Source: Limanda limanda (lineage: Eukaryota > Chordata > Actinopteri > Pleuronectiformes > Pleuronectidae). Taken from it: DNA of 64,000 bases. Location: contig NC_083651.1 of NCBI RefSeq assembly GCF_963576545.1, positions 24,245,748-24,309,747 of the forward strand. Direction: 5' to 3'. Below the pieces are notes generated by a model. That model was not told the origin of the DNA, did no database searches, and worked only from the letters and a program-made list of their open reading frames with translations. The number at the start of each line of letters is the position of its first letter. The stretch's first letter is position 1. Below, piece after piece: positions 1 to 11,976 of this stretch. The translations under genes and the position numbers were made by a program.

Positions 1-604
1 CGCTAACCCGCTCTACAACCAAAATCCAGAAACGAGGCAAAAGGGCCAGGGAGAGGGCGAGTAAGAGTCCTCTGTTTCCTTACATAGTGGTGCTAGCGCC
101 CCACTTGGCGGGGAGGGCGCACGCAGGTATAGCGCTCCAAGTGGCAGGGTGGCTGCCCGCATCTGGCCACACACAGTACCATGTAAAACTATTTTATGAG
201 CCGATTCAGGTTTTTTTATATCGCTGCATTTTTTGTTTATGTTGAAATTCACATTGTAGCGTCCCTCAATGATGAGCTAAACGGAACTAGTCTCACCAAA
301 CATTTATTCACAACCGTGGTAACAAAGGCTACCGTGGGAAGTACTGTGACAAAACAATAAAACATTACCAAATGAATTACATTCCCTCTATCGTCGGACT
401 CCAAATTCGCTCTCTCTCTCTCAGCCCTTTAATTCAAACCCTGACAGTAACAATAATAAAAACAACACAAAAGTAAACTTCTTACCTGACACTCATCCAA
501 AAGCGCATCCGCGAGGAATATAGCATCGTCGTCTTCCAAGTTGTCCGTGTTCATCAAGTAGTTTTGAGCTGAATGGACCGGAGAGCCCAGGTGCGGCAGT
601 ATTT
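1..604. other. Unassigned leading stretch
   Basis: No gene is supported here. It contains a short CT-rich run near 410-424 and no transposon end that I recognise. The minus-strand reading frame at 13-252 has no coding-like composition or motif, so I leave it out. Confidence 0.4.
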
Positions 605-2481
605 ATAAGCCGAAATTTCTCTGAATCAGAATCAGAATCATGTTATTGGCCAAGTAAGTTTGCACAAACATGGAATTTGATTCTGTAAAGTGGCTCTCAG
701 TGTGCTACACAAAATATTCATCACAAAACAAAACAGTACAATACGAACAGTCACCAAAACAATACAAAACACAAACAGTGCGACAGTCTAAGAAAAAAGT
801 GCAGGTATAACACGTATGTGAATTACGGTTATACAGTGAAGTGAAATAAGATAACCATAATTAAATATGGTTATAATATATATTATATATAATATAATTC
901 CGGGAGAAACTGTACAGTGTTTATTATAAAGATCCAGGTTTATTGCACAGTGTCAGTGGGTTGGCTGTTCAGAAGTGAGACAGCGAGAGGGAAGAAACTG
1001 TTTTTGTGCCTGGAGGTTTTGGTGAACAGAGACCTGTAGCACCTCCCAGAGGGGAGGAGATGGAACAGGTTGTGTCCAGGATGTGAGAGGTCTGCAGTTA
1101 TCTTTCCTGCCCGTTTCCTGACTCTGGAGGTGTACAGGTCCTGGATGGTGGGCAGGTTGGCACCGATGATCTTTTCTGCAGTCCTGATTGTCCGTTGAAG
1201 TCTGCTCTTATCCAATTCGGTGGCCGATCCGAACCAGACAGTTAGTGATGTGCAGAGAACAGACTCAATGACAGCTGTGTAAAACAGGATCAGCAGCTCC
1301 TGAGGCAAGTTGAGCTTCCTCAGCTGGCGCAGGAAGAACCACCTCTGCTGGGCCTTTTTGATGATTTTATTTATGTTGGTTTCCCACTTCAGGTCCCGGG
1401 AGATTGTGGATCCCAGCAACCTGAACGATTCCACAGCCAACACTGTATCGTTGATGCAGACTCATCATTAATCTTGATGAGGCCGATGACTGAAGTGTCG
1501 TCTGCAAATTTAAGGATTTTGACAGATGGGTCTCCTGAGGTGCAGTCGTTCGTGTAGAGAGAGAAGAGCAGTGGGGAGAGCATGCTTCCCTGAGGTGCAC
1601 CAGTGCTCACTGACCGGGTGCTGGATGTTATTTCACCCAGCCTCACCTGCTGCTTCCTGTCTGTCAGGAAGTTTTTGATCCACTGACGGGTGGAGACAGG
1701 CACAGTGAGCTGGATGAGTTTGGTGAGGAGGACTTCTGGGATGATGGTGTTAAACGCCGAGCTGAAGTCCTCTTCAACGATCGTCAGTGCCGGTGGGGAG
1801 TCAGGGGGGAGGTGATAACAGGGGGAGCAGATGATTGTGTGAAGTCTGGGTTGGAGCGGGTGAAAGGTGTGAATGTGGGGTCAACGAACCTGCAGTAGAA
1901 AACATTCAGATCCTCAGCCAGTTTGGGGTTCTCCGTGGGGTGGGGGGAGGTTTTCCTGTAGTTGGTGATGTCCCGCAGGCCTCTCTACACTGATGCAGGG
2001 TCGTTAGCTGAAAACCGTTTTTCATCTCCATCTCCTTAGTCAGTGTGTTTCTGGCCTGGTTGAACAGGATCCTGTCCCCACTCCTGAAGGCCTCCTCTTT
2101 GGCTTGACAAAGCCGCTTGAGATTTGCTGTGAACCACGATTTATTGTTATTAAAGATGCAGTACGTTTTTGTGGGTACGCACATGCCTTCACAAAAACTG
2201 ATATATGGCGTCACAGTGTCAGTCAGTTCGTCCAGTGATGTAGATGCAGCCTCAAAAACACTCCAGTCAGTGCAGTCAAAGCAGGCCTGTAGCTCCAGCT
2301 TTGACTCCTTGGTCCATTTCCTCACTGTTTTCACCACAGGCTTAGCAGATTTTAGTTTCTGCCTGTAGCTTGGGAGGAGATGAAGCAGGCAGTGATCGGA
2401 GAGTCCCAAAGCTGCACGGGGAACAGAGCGATATGCATTCTTTAGAAATGTTGTCAGAATGCATTTTGTTAGGAATTTCAA
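605..2481 (-). mobile_element. Decayed Rex1/Babar-type LINE (reverse transcriptase remnant)
   Basis: This is a non-LTR retrotransposon running right to left. Frames around 1906-2481 match the segment upstream of the polymerase. Frames at 1389-1703 hold the polymerase core, with GAPQGSMLSPLLFSLYTND and the catalytic FADD motif. Frames at 940-1443 give the C-terminal part (KWETNINKIIKKAQQR, LSHPGHNLFHLLPSGRCYR), typical of Rex1-like elements. The 3' end lies near 615-670, where tandem ATCAGA units precede a TTATTGGCCAAG motif that recurs at Rex1 3' ends in fish. The ORF is split over several frames and is dead. The family name rests on motif memory, not on a search. Confidence 0.75.
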
Positions 2482-2489
2482 ACTTTTAA

Positions 2490-3010
2490 CTATAAGTTGT
2501 GTCTGAAAGAACTCTTAACAATAAAGATAGAAGTAGTTTTAGCTATATATTAGGCATTCATACAAATGATTTTAATAATAACCTTTCCTTCCTAGGGTTT
2601 AATCTACAAATTAAGAATTAATGTTTCACTACTCATTTCTATTAAAGCGTTATTCCCTCAGATTCATTAAACTCACATAGAGTTCCAAGAGCTGTCTGAT
2701 AAGTCTCGAGGTTGGAGTCACAACGATGGTCAGTCTCACAGCTGTCCTGATAGGAGAGTCCAAGAGAGTTTGTTATGGCTCATATGCAGCAGCCGAGATG
2801 GCTGGAGCAAGACATTTTCTACTCAAGGCTAAATTACGAGACAACATCAGACTGTCAGGGTAGATAGAGTTGCCCTAGCAACCGGCAGAGTAGCGTAGGA
2901 GCATGACGGAGAGCTGCTGCTATGTCACTTCCTGGATTCGGTGACAAGAGGCGTGGAACTGCGGCTGGACCAATAAGGAAGATCCAAAGTGATTTGCGGT
3001 GACTCCCCTC
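2490..3010. other. Unassigned intergenic stretch
   Basis: I see no coding signal, transposon end or RNA gene. The minus-strand frame at 2855-3067 shows no recognisable domain. Confidence 0.4.
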
Positions 3011-3023
3011 CAAATATTCATAA

Positions 3024-3290
3024 ATGGTAAATGGATTTGTATTTATAGTCTGATGAAGACCACTCAAAGCGCTTCACAGTACAGTTTCACATTCACCCAT
3101 TCACACACACATTCATACAGTGCATCTACTTGCAGCACTTTGTTATTCTATGGGGGGCCGTTCAGGGTTCAGCATCTTGCCCAAGGACACTTCGGCATGC
3201 AGATGGTTCAGACTGGGGATCGAACCGCCGACCTTCAGGTTGGAGGACGACCACTCTACCCCTCAGCCACAGCCGCCCGTCAGTCGTTAT
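3024..3290 (-). repeat. tRNA-like SINE copy 1
   Basis: On the minus strand the sequence around 3212-3232 contains a GGTTCGATCCC-type B box, as in Pol III-driven tRNA-derived SINEs. It is followed by segments that recur at 11101-11335 (opposite orientation), with partial copies near 47610-47700 and 54950-55055. The body includes CCAAGGACACTTCGGCATGC and the end reads into AATGGTAAATGG. This is a dispersed repeat and not a functional tRNA gene, because no complete cloverleaf is seen. Confidence 0.65.
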
Positions 3291-3629
3291 AACCAATCAC
3301 ATCAAATCTACTGTTATAATTATACACGACCCCTGCTGTTCGGGGCCATTATTATCTTCCTACTGCTAACTTAATTAGCATAGGCTGTGATAATTGTCCA
3401 TAGCTATGAATAACTCTTCATTGTATCTTTAAATAAAACATTTGATTGAACCAAAATCTTGGATCGGCTTCTCTCATATTATAGGATAAACCAACACGCT
3501 TAACAATTTAAATTCCCAAACAAAGTTACAAAATGACATTTTTATCTGAAAAATCAAGGAATGTCCGCCATGTTTTCCTTATCACAGACGGGAACGACTT
3601 CCTCCAGTTCATTGACAGGAAGGGCACAC

Positions 3630-4110
3630 TGTTAGAAAAATCCCGTCGTTTTTACGGAAAAAAGTTGGCAGCTGGGTTGCCAGAATAATTCTGTAAAATT
3701 AACAGTAAAAATGTAAACAACTTTACAAGAACTACTTGTAATTTTGACAATTTAATCTGTTCAATTTTAATAAAAAAATACATTTTAAACATGTAAATCC
3801 TACAGCCCTTTTCTGCTTAATTAGCATTACCACGCTGCTATTTAACAAATTCCTTCCGTAATATTTACATGCAGTTGTCGCTTACTTTACATTGAGCCCC
3901 ATTCAGTTTCACTTAAAAGAACTGTGAGTTCTTCATTATAAGGCTGTCATTTAACTGAATTCCTCTACAAATTTTACTCCAAATTTTTAAATAATGTACT
4001 GTATTTTTCAGTATTTTATTTTAAGACTTTACAGTAAAATCAACATCTAAATACTGCAATTAGATTTTCTGTAAAATGTACAAATTAGGATTTTATGGCA
4101 AAAAATCCTG
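3630..4110. repeat. AT-rich MITE-like repeat
   Basis: The segment is rich in GTAAAAT and ACAGTAAAA units and flanked by TTTTTACGG-like sequence. A related stretch in the other orientation lies at about 10380-10725. No ORF is present. I infer a non-autonomous DNA element from this similarity, and its ends are not defined. Confidence 0.4.
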
Positions 4111-4553
4111 TTCTACGACTCCCATATATATCCATCTGAAACATAAACTGTAAAAGTATTCTTCACTACCTGTTATGATTATTGCGCTCTGAAAAATATA
4201 AAGCTTCTATAAGTCATTTACACTGCCTTGTCTTCTTTTAAATGTTTGACCAGAAATTTGAAAGATGTAACCCAGTGTACACAGATTAAGCATTTACAAA
4301 TTGTAAAGCAAAGCTAGATATACCTTAAGTGTTGCTGTACTAAAATATGTTTTTGTTTTAATTAAACAAAACAATAACTTGCCTTTCCAAGGATTTATTA
4401 ATCTCAAAAGTGCAAAAATATGTAATTTCTCCACATACTATATTAACAGAATGAGAAAATATGGAAAGAAAGAAGGGGTTATTGGCTATGAATAAATGTT
4501 CCATGTAATAATATCTTCAAAAAAAAGCTCTTCAACTGAGGTATAGGTATGTA

Positions 4554-4692
4554 CGGAAGAGGATTAGGGCCACTGTGGAAAAAACAAGTGAGTTCTGAGT
4601 TTAAATTCAGAATTCTGACTTTAATCTCAGAATTCTGACTTTTTTTCTCAGAACTCACTTGTTTTTTCCACAGTGGCCCTAATCCTCTTCCG
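4554..4692. mobile_element. Foldback MITE with TA target duplication
   Basis: Nearly 50 bp at the left end (CGGAAGAGGATTAGGGCCAC and onward) is repeated as its reverse complement at the right end. The arms are separated by a short AT-rich centre with repeated AGAATTCTGACTT. TA dinucleotides at 4552-4553 and 4693-4694 flank the element, as expected for a Tc1/mariner-like target site. It has no coding capacity. Confidence 0.8.
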
Positions 4693-5027
4693 TATGTATG
4701 CAAGTGAAGAAATGCAAGTGAAATAAAATACACTAACAACTGCATACAAACTGTAAGAATTCAGTCTGAAACTTTAACTCTTAAGCTTGAGGAACTGGCT
4801 AGACAGAGTTGAGATGAAACAAACTCAAACAAACTCAAAGATCCCGCCACTCATGATCCGAAAGTTCTTGTAACAAGGTCAGGACTCTGGGGTTCATGTG
4901 AAGACAGGACTTGTTTGTCTTCTCCACTTTAGTTCCCTTTTCCGGGTTGATGGAGAAAAAACACCTTGGGAAATAGAAGAAAAACAGAAGACTATATTAA
5001 TAATTAATTACACCAAAACACCTCACA

Positions 5028-6942
5028 TCAATCAACATTTTTTATCAAGTCACTGCAGCAGTAATATAAAGAATAAAGTGAAAGTGTTGGATCCAAAAAT
5101 ACACATCTCTGAAGAAACTCCAGGGTGGATGCCAGCTCTGATGGGTAATGGATGTTGAAACAATAGTAGCTCCCAAACATCATGCACAGGGCAGAAATGA
5201 AGGAGGGGATGTTGTCGTGTACAATGTTTCGATCCACACTCAGCATGAACCGTCTTGAAGAATAACAGGATCGTCCTAACAAACAAAACAAAATGCACAA
5301 TACAAAATTAAAACAAGACTTGTCTCCCTGAAACATCACAAAACCATTTGAGCATATATGCTTTGAAATTATCACTATCAGTTAAATTGCTTAACATGAA
5401 AATAGAAAACAGGGCATGTGTAGGTTGGGGGAAAACAAATAATTCAATAGGCAGAAAAGAGGGAGAAAGAAAAGGAAGAAAGAATAGATAAATACAAAAT
5501 TTAAATAAAATAAAAATAGTGAACTTACCACACACAACAATGGTGGGAGTCAGGGGAACTTGGTCCATCTGTACTTCCTCTGCCAGGCATGTGTCCTCCA
5601 CATGGCAGAGCATCGAGTCTTGCTTCTCATCAAAGTAGGAAAATAGAAGCAGCAGCATCTCTTTGACGTCTTCAGAGCAACCACTCAGCTCTCCCCTCAT
5701 CACTTTAGACTTGGTAACAGCCTGTAAGAACTTTTGGCTCTTTTTCAAACAAACAGTATTCATGTAGTTCAGGAGCAGTTCTCCCTTCCGATCCAAATTC
5801 TGCGTGAAAGTTTCTTTGAGCCCAAGTCCGGTCAGTTCTTCGAAGTGGACTGCCATGCCGAGTTCGCCGAACCAAAACGGCCACTCTTCCAGGAGGAATT
5901 GTATATTTTTCCCCTGGTTGACTTGTTCACGCTGTGTGTAGAAAGTCAACTTCATTAGAAGTTTGACCTCCTCTAAATTAGCATCAGTTTGTTGAGACAT
6001 GATCTTCAGTTTTTCTTTCTTCTCCTGCTGGCTCTGATGAGTCTCTCCACGGGGCAGGAATTTTAAATTCCAGTTAACGCAACCATAAGTGTCCTGGATT
6101 GTTGCTCTCTGTTCTGGAGGGACTTCGTCTGTGTCGGACTCCTCAGTGAGCTGCTTTCTTTTTCTCACTTTTGGGATTGTATTTCGCTTCACATTCTCGA
6201 TCCTGTTTTGCAGTTGCTTTACAAGAGAGTGATACCCTGGCCCAATCACCTCTCCTCGTATTATGTCTTGAAGAGATTTGGGATATTTTGCCACCATCTT
6301 TTTGGCAACTTGAGTAGTGTTTCTTCTACTAAGGCAAGATCTTTTTTGTGTCATCTCACATACCACAATCCGGATCATCTCCCTCCTCATTGGTGGACTT
6401 GGTCGTTTTTCTCTCTCCAATGACTGCATGAGTTCCTCTGGGAACTTATCCCACGGTATCATAAATGTATCCACCCAGTCTATATCGGGGCTTTGGCAGC
6501 TGTTGGAAGAGGTTGAGGATGAACTTCTGGGTGAAAGAGACTGTAAGGATGCGTGAGGTCCTGGTGAGGCAGTATCAGATGAGCTGCTGGCTTCAGGAGT
6601 CTGGTCTGCAAAAAAAACACACACAAAAAAAGGAACACAAAGTGAATGTTTGTATATTTCTGAATGATCTTTTATGCAGGCCACTTTGGGAACTGGTTGC
6701 ATCCTGTATTGTAATGCAATACTGGACTTACATTTCAGCTTCCAAGCAGCAAGGACTTTTCGGGCTTGAATTGGCCTCAAGGCTGTCAGCAAATCGGCTT
6801 CCTCGATAAACTGAAAATCATCAGATGTCTCCACCCCGATTGAATTTAACTTCTCTTCCAGGATATCTTTTATCATCTCTGGAAGGTCAGGCAAGACCTC
6901 AGTGATGGCAGTGTGTAGAAATGTTTGTTCCAAGTGAGTCAT
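5028..6942 (-). CDS. SAMD3-like protein, three-exon gene
   Basis: This resembles the multicopy fish proteins annotated as sterile alpha motif domain-containing protein 3-like, whose function I do not know. Exon A is 6732-6942, exon B 5529-6605 and exon C 5028-5275. All junctions are GT/AG and both introns are phase 1, giving about 511 aa without a stop. The start ATG at 6942 lies just after a possible acceptor. Residues about 10-68 are SAM-like (LEEKLNSIGVETSDDFQFI). Next come a Ser-rich linker, a Pro/Arg-rich block (REKRPSPPMRREMIRIVV), a basic patch (KRNTIPKVRKRKQL) and a C-terminal region with SFISALCMMFGSYYCFNIHY. It lies downstream of a broken transposase-like gene on the same strand. 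It may belong to a mobile unit rather than be a host gene. The family call is from memory. Confidence 0.7.
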
Positions 6943-7059
6943 TTCTGGAATCAAGGCAGAATGACGATAGTTTTTCCAGATTACAAATGAAAGAAGAGAA
7001 AGGTAATTAGCACATTTAGTCATGTAATACTGTACATATATACAGATAAGAGGAACCTC

Positions 7060-7300
7060 CACTTTAAGGATATAATGTGAGTGAGGATTTACTTTTTATT
7101 TTTGTACAAACAGAAGGAAAAACTGCTGTCAATTTCATATTTTTCAAATAGTATTTTATAATTTTTACATGTGAATTTTTAGTATGGCTTCTCCACCTCA
7201 GTGGCCAAGATCGTGTTTATTTCGACAAAACACTGTATTTCAGTGGAATGACTTGGTGCCCATTAACAATGTATGATGGTAACGGATAAAAATCAACCAA
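7060..7300. other. Spacer between SAMD3-like gene and transposase remnant
   Basis: This is AT-rich and no feature is recognised. It separates the transposase-like C terminus (7305 and up) from the SAMD3-like start region. Confidence 0.4.
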
Positions 7301-7304
7301 GTCG

Positions 7305-9370
7305 TCAATGTTCAGACATTGCAATGTTGTAACTGTGTTTACTTTCAAAACGCATCGTCCAAACTCTGATCAAGGGGCCAAATTTCAAAGTTAGTTCTGG
7401 ATAGTGACGCATGAAATGGTGTTTTGGTTTTAGTCGACTCTCAGGAAATAAACACTTTCTTGATTCTAAGTATTCTTGGATTACAATGTCAAGATATGCT
7501 ACCTGTGACAATGAAATATTTTGCGCACAAATCATATCAACGATATCTTTAAACTGGAGAGTTAACTGCCAGACATCATCTTCTGGATTTTGCACTTTGT
7601 CACCAATTAATACTGGCAGCAACCTTAACAAATTCCAATTTTTAATGGCTTGACCAGAAAGCTTGCCAACCTCAGAGTTGACAGCACATGGCTTTGTGAG
7701 AGCATCAGATCCTTTATACTTGAACTGCTTGATGCGCCGGTTCAAAAGTAAATATGTAAGCCATTTTTTTTTCTTAATGAAATACTTTAAGTACAGTGCA
7801 ACATCATAGGATAAGACACCCTCAAATATGTCATGGCCTTAACAAGGTGGGAGATCAGGCTGGCAAACATGAAACGATTTCAGAACATTGAAAACAGAGT
7901 TCGCCTTTATACCTTTGACGTGTTGACTGTCTCCAGCTTGTAGATCATCAACAGCAGAATTGTAGCTTTCAGGGGTGCGCTGTGGACCACATACATTTGG
8001 ATCGTCACCATGAAACATTCTTTGCGTAATTTCACAGTACCTGCAAAAGTACTCAGAACGACTAAAGTTTTCAGCGAACCCACCAATGCTGTGTGAACCC
8101 AAATTATCGCCAGCAATACAAAACAGAGCCCCTTTGACGGTTTCACACCCTATTTTTATTCCATTTTCCTCTAAATCTTTTAATTCCACTAACATCTCTG
8201 AGAAAACCTTAGCATTTCCACATTTTTTTAGGTCATTCTCTCCACACAATAGTACAAGTGTCATGTGATCAGTATTGGATCGCACATGAGCAGGTAAATT
8301 TGCCACAGAAAGATAGACTGCAACAACTTTGTGTTTTTTCTTGAAAAATTACCGGATAATAGATAAAACAGAAAACATGTAAAATGTTTATTCTTTCTGT
8401 GCGGCCCGGTACCAAATGACCCACAAATGGGCCTGTTGCCCTGTTGATTACAATAAATAAATATGTTTATTGTGTTTGACTGCTCAGTACTGTTCATATT
8501 CATTACATTTAATAAGCAGACATAAAAGTAACTTAAAAGTTACTTTGCCTAATAACTAATTACTTTTGATATACAGTAACTGGTGGGGTAATTCAATTAC
8601 TTTTAAAAGAAGTGACTAATAACTGTAACTAATTACTAATTTTCAGTAACTTGCCAAACACTGCTTAATCCACACATTTGTCAGTTGTGTCCAAACAGAC
8701 AGAAACACACAAGCACATACTCTCTTGTGTGTGTGGGGGGTTCGTGTTAGACTGTGGTAAGAGTTGAAGATGAATCAAAAAAGGATTAAATTATCAGGTG
8801 CACGATTCAGAAAGCGCAGCAAAGTAGGGGAGGAGAAGAAAGAACAATATAGAGGTAAGAATCACCCCGATTGCGGACATCATTAATGTTTATTTTTGTC
8901 GACATGACATGATATGCTGTCAGTACAGCTGATTTCAGAGTTTTTATATTTTTTTATTATATATTTTTATTATTTTTTATAGCTTAGAATTTTGTCTGCC
9001 TGTGTGTGCATCTGTATACAGTCCAAAAGTTATTAGGGATGCATGACAATTTGCGTGTGTATGTTGGGGGGGGCGCCATTCTGAAATCCCGCCTAGGGCG
9101 CCAGCATTACCATGGCCAGCCCTGGCGCTCACACAGCGGAATGGCACATTTGAAATGTGTAACAACGGCTTTAGATGTAACAGAGGATGCCGGTTCATTG
9201 TGAACCCGATAGAAATGAGCTTTGAAAGCTGCGTAAGTACAGAATGTCCGCTTGCAGTCGGCGCCAAAACATTTGAAAATACAACGGGGTGCGTTCCTAT
9301 GCACTCTACAATGCAGCACATAACCCCTCAACGTCTCTAATGCTTTGCTGCAAAAACGGCAGGTAATCAT
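7305..9370 (-). pseudogene. Zinc-finger/transposase-like gene, broken
   Basis: Three pieces lie in order on the minus strand. An exon at 9132-9370 starts ATG and encodes two C2H2-type fingers (CRFCSKALETLRGYVLHCRVH; CFGADCKRTFCTYAAFKAH). It ends at a GTGAGC donor. A second piece at 7839-8306 has GDNLGSHSIGGFAENF and YFCRYC. The third at 7305-7745 has KPKHHFMRHYPELTLKFGPL and WTMRFESKHS. The latter two are one reading frame interrupted by a single TAA between DLPPC and GHDIFEGVLSYD, where a leucine codon would fit. These motifs resemble transposase-derived proteins common in fish and cnidarian genomes. I cannot name the superfamily with certainty. The middle of the protein between 8310 and 9130 is not found, so the gene is dead. 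Confidence 0.6.
8515..8668. mobile_element. hAT-like terminal fragment
   Basis: The stretch repeats AAGTAACT/TAACTAATTAC words and ends with CAGTAACTTGCCAAACACTG. This is the usual appearance of a hAT-family end in fish genomes. Only one end is seen, and no target duplication was found. Confidence 0.5.
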
Positions 9371-9479
9371 TTTTAGCAAAGAAACAAAACCGCTCGATTT
9401 GTTTAGCTTAGCTTTAGAAGTGTGTTCCCTCCTCCGGTGACGCTGTACAACAACCCACACGACAGCATGAAACAACGAA

Positions 9480-10085
9480 CTAAAAAAGTTCGACGCTAAG
9501 CATGAAACCCACCTAACTGCGTAACTAACTGCTGGTCAGTCGGACCGTGACGCTCAAATATCGCCTCGGTCCCAGGCAGAAGCTTGTAATAAAGTGACAA
9601 CACATGTATTTCAAGTTTGAAGAAGATGAACGTTGGCTTACCAGTTACAGAACCTAACACCCGCCGTCCTTGGATCAGGTAGACTCAGCTCCAGGCGGTA
9701 GCTGACCGGGCAGAGAGGGGGTCGGTGGCGGAGTGGGCGCACAGTGAGGGCGCGCATTCAGGCACGAGCGGTGACGTTCGCCGATCTGGCTGCTCTAGTC
9801 CAATCAGAATGAATCTCGAAATTCAAACACAGCCGTTTACATGCCTCTTAACTTTACCGAAGTGTGTCTGGCACCAGATGGGTTAAAAGCAGAGGTTAAA
9901 TGTCCCCTTGCATGAGTGTGCCTGTGCATGTCTGTGCATGTGTGTGGGATAAAAGGCTGTGCAGAAAAAATTAAGACCAAACTGCATGTCCACTACCTAA
10001 ATATGAAATAACTCTTAACTTCCTATAATGACAAAATAAAAATCACTAGTAATTACCATAATGACAAGAAAAGTTTTTATCCTTA
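9480..10085. other. Unassigned intergenic stretch
   Basis: A GC-richer patch lies at about 9660-9830. I see no ORF, RNA gene or transposon terminus that I can support. Confidence 0.35.
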
Positions 10086-10280
10086 AGTGCTTGCTCATTG
10101 TGGGAACTATTGGGTTTCTCTATAAACTTAAGGTCTTGAGCTTATTATGTTAATATTTGGCACTTAAATTCATTTTTGCCATGGACTTTTGTGTGAAGCA
10201 AGCTGTTACCTTGTTTAGATAAGTGCTACACAAATAAAGTTATCATTACTATTATTACTATTATTATTATTATGACCAAA
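10085..10280 (+). repeat. L2-like LINE 3' tail with ATT microsatellite
   Basis: The words GTGCTTGCTCATTGTGGGAACT and TTAAGGTCTTGA match the tail of the LINE remnant ending near 30310. An (ATT)n run at 10248-10273 closes the fragment. No coding part is attached. Confidence 0.55.
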
Positions 10281-10740
10281 CTGACATATTGTTATAGGCC
10301 CACTCGATTCTAAACAGACACATCACCTGTTTTTTTAAACCCCTCATATTATCATAATTTAGCTGTATTTGTACATATTATTATCTGTAAAGTATAACAT
10401 ATTAATTTGTAAAATTTAATACAGTTTAATTCTGTATAAAACATTTTTAACACTGTCATGTTGTAATTTTAACTGTATTGTATTGCTTTTTCTATTACAG
10501 TTTTTCTTTGTTGAAACTACAGTAATCTGTAAATTCTACAAAGAAATATGATTATTTTAACATATTTTTACCTTAAAATTAACAGTTATGTTACGTTCAG
10601 TATTTAAAAAAATATTCCTGTAATTTAAACCCTGCTTCATTGTTTTTCCATTTACAATATTTTTATGTGACGATTTCACAGCACTTCACTGTTAATTTCA
10701 CGGACTTTTATTACAGTGCAGGTTGGAAATGGGCTGGTAG

Positions 10741-11105
10741 TTATTGGGGGAGGTTGGGGTCAAGTCCAGATTTTTTAAGTATGGGGGTGTAACAATTCAC
10801 CCCAAATTTGGAAGAGAATTTAGCTGAGGCTTTAGACAATGGGTGTGCCCTAACCCAGACGAGATCTACAACAGCAAAGTGTACATCATTACGTCCTGCA
10901 TTATAATACCTGGCTTGTCTGGCTTTGGACACCCCAACATGTCTTTCAACCTCCCTAAGCAATTGTGTGTGTGAGTGTAGGGGATTTGTGTATGAGACGC
11001 TCCAGTGGGCCTTTGAGGGTGTGTTTCGAGAGCTAACACTGCAGGGGTCACACCAGTGGTCTCATGCACTGCAGTGTTAATAGCCAACCTAAATTCTGGC
11101 AGCAA
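10741..11105 (-). mobile_element. Ty3/Gypsy integrase fragment
   Basis: Two overlapping minus-strand frames give integrase-like sequence. FRLAINTAVHETTGVTPAVL lies in one frame, and LREVERHVGVSKARQARYYN with DLVWVRAHPLSKASAKFSSK lies in the other. Together they correspond to the end of the catalytic core and the C-terminal domain of a Gypsy-type Pol, separated by a frameshift. It is a short dead fragment, abutted on its right by the SINE copy at 11101. Confidence 0.7.
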
Positions 11106-11335
11106 AGGTCGGCGGTTCGATCCCCAGTCTGACGCATCTGCATGCCGAAGTGTCCTTGGGTAAGATGCTGAACCCTGAATGGCCCCCCATAGAATAACAA
11201 AGTGCTGCGAATAGATGCACTGTATGAATGTGTGTGTGAATGGGTGAATGTAAAAAAAAAACTACTGTAAAGCGCATTGAGTGGTCATCAAGACTAGAAA
11301 AGCGCTATATAAATAAAAAACCATTTACCATTTAC
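11101..11335 (+). repeat. tRNA-like SINE copy 2
   Basis: The copy begins with a GGTTCGATCCCC B-box word, continues through GAAGTGTCCTTGGG, and ends in AAAAGCGCTATATAAAT. It is the reverse-oriented counterpart of the copy at 3024-3290. Confidence 0.65.
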
Positions 11336-11976
11336 AACCACTTAAAATTGAATGCACACGTGTCCAATCATGTTTCTTTAGGCCCACAAAAGACTAAAAG
11401 TCATCAATATTCCTGAAGGTCTACGGGATGATTTGCTCAGATATTAGCAGAGAGGTCAGGAGCAGGCGGAGCATCCTGTTTATATTGTCATTTGAGATCA
11501 CGTGAGCTTTCATTGTTGTAAAAAAATACGTGAACTGTTTACTGTATCAATAAGCAGCGTTTTCTTAATGTTTGTTTTCACCATACTCCCCCTCCCTAAG
11601 CCCCCCCAAAAGATTTTTTCTCAGCATGGCAGTGGAAAGTGCTATGACCAGAACCCCTATACCCAGGAAAATGGATGCAGCATGTGATGATTATAGGATC
11701 TATTCTAACTGGATCGGTTCATGGCAGGATTCAGCATGAATAAGGATTTTTCCCACTTAGCAAGGGAGGGATTGCCTGTGATATAGATGAAGTCCTGTGG
11801 TCTGACACTGCCCAGAGGCATGATGCTATGGCAGAATGAAGGATTGACATTGCTCTCTGTAAAATCATATTGTGCATATAGTTGTTTTTTATTTTTGTTG
11901 ATTTATTCATGAGTGTGTAATGATTGCTAAGTAGTGTTTACGTATTGGCTGGCTTGGTCTTGATTTTTCAAGTCAA

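Noticed and set aside
3212..3232. tRNA-like B box, possible tRNA gene
   Set aside because: There is no complete cloverleaf, and the same unit recurs at 11101 and in partial form elsewhere, so it is a SINE.
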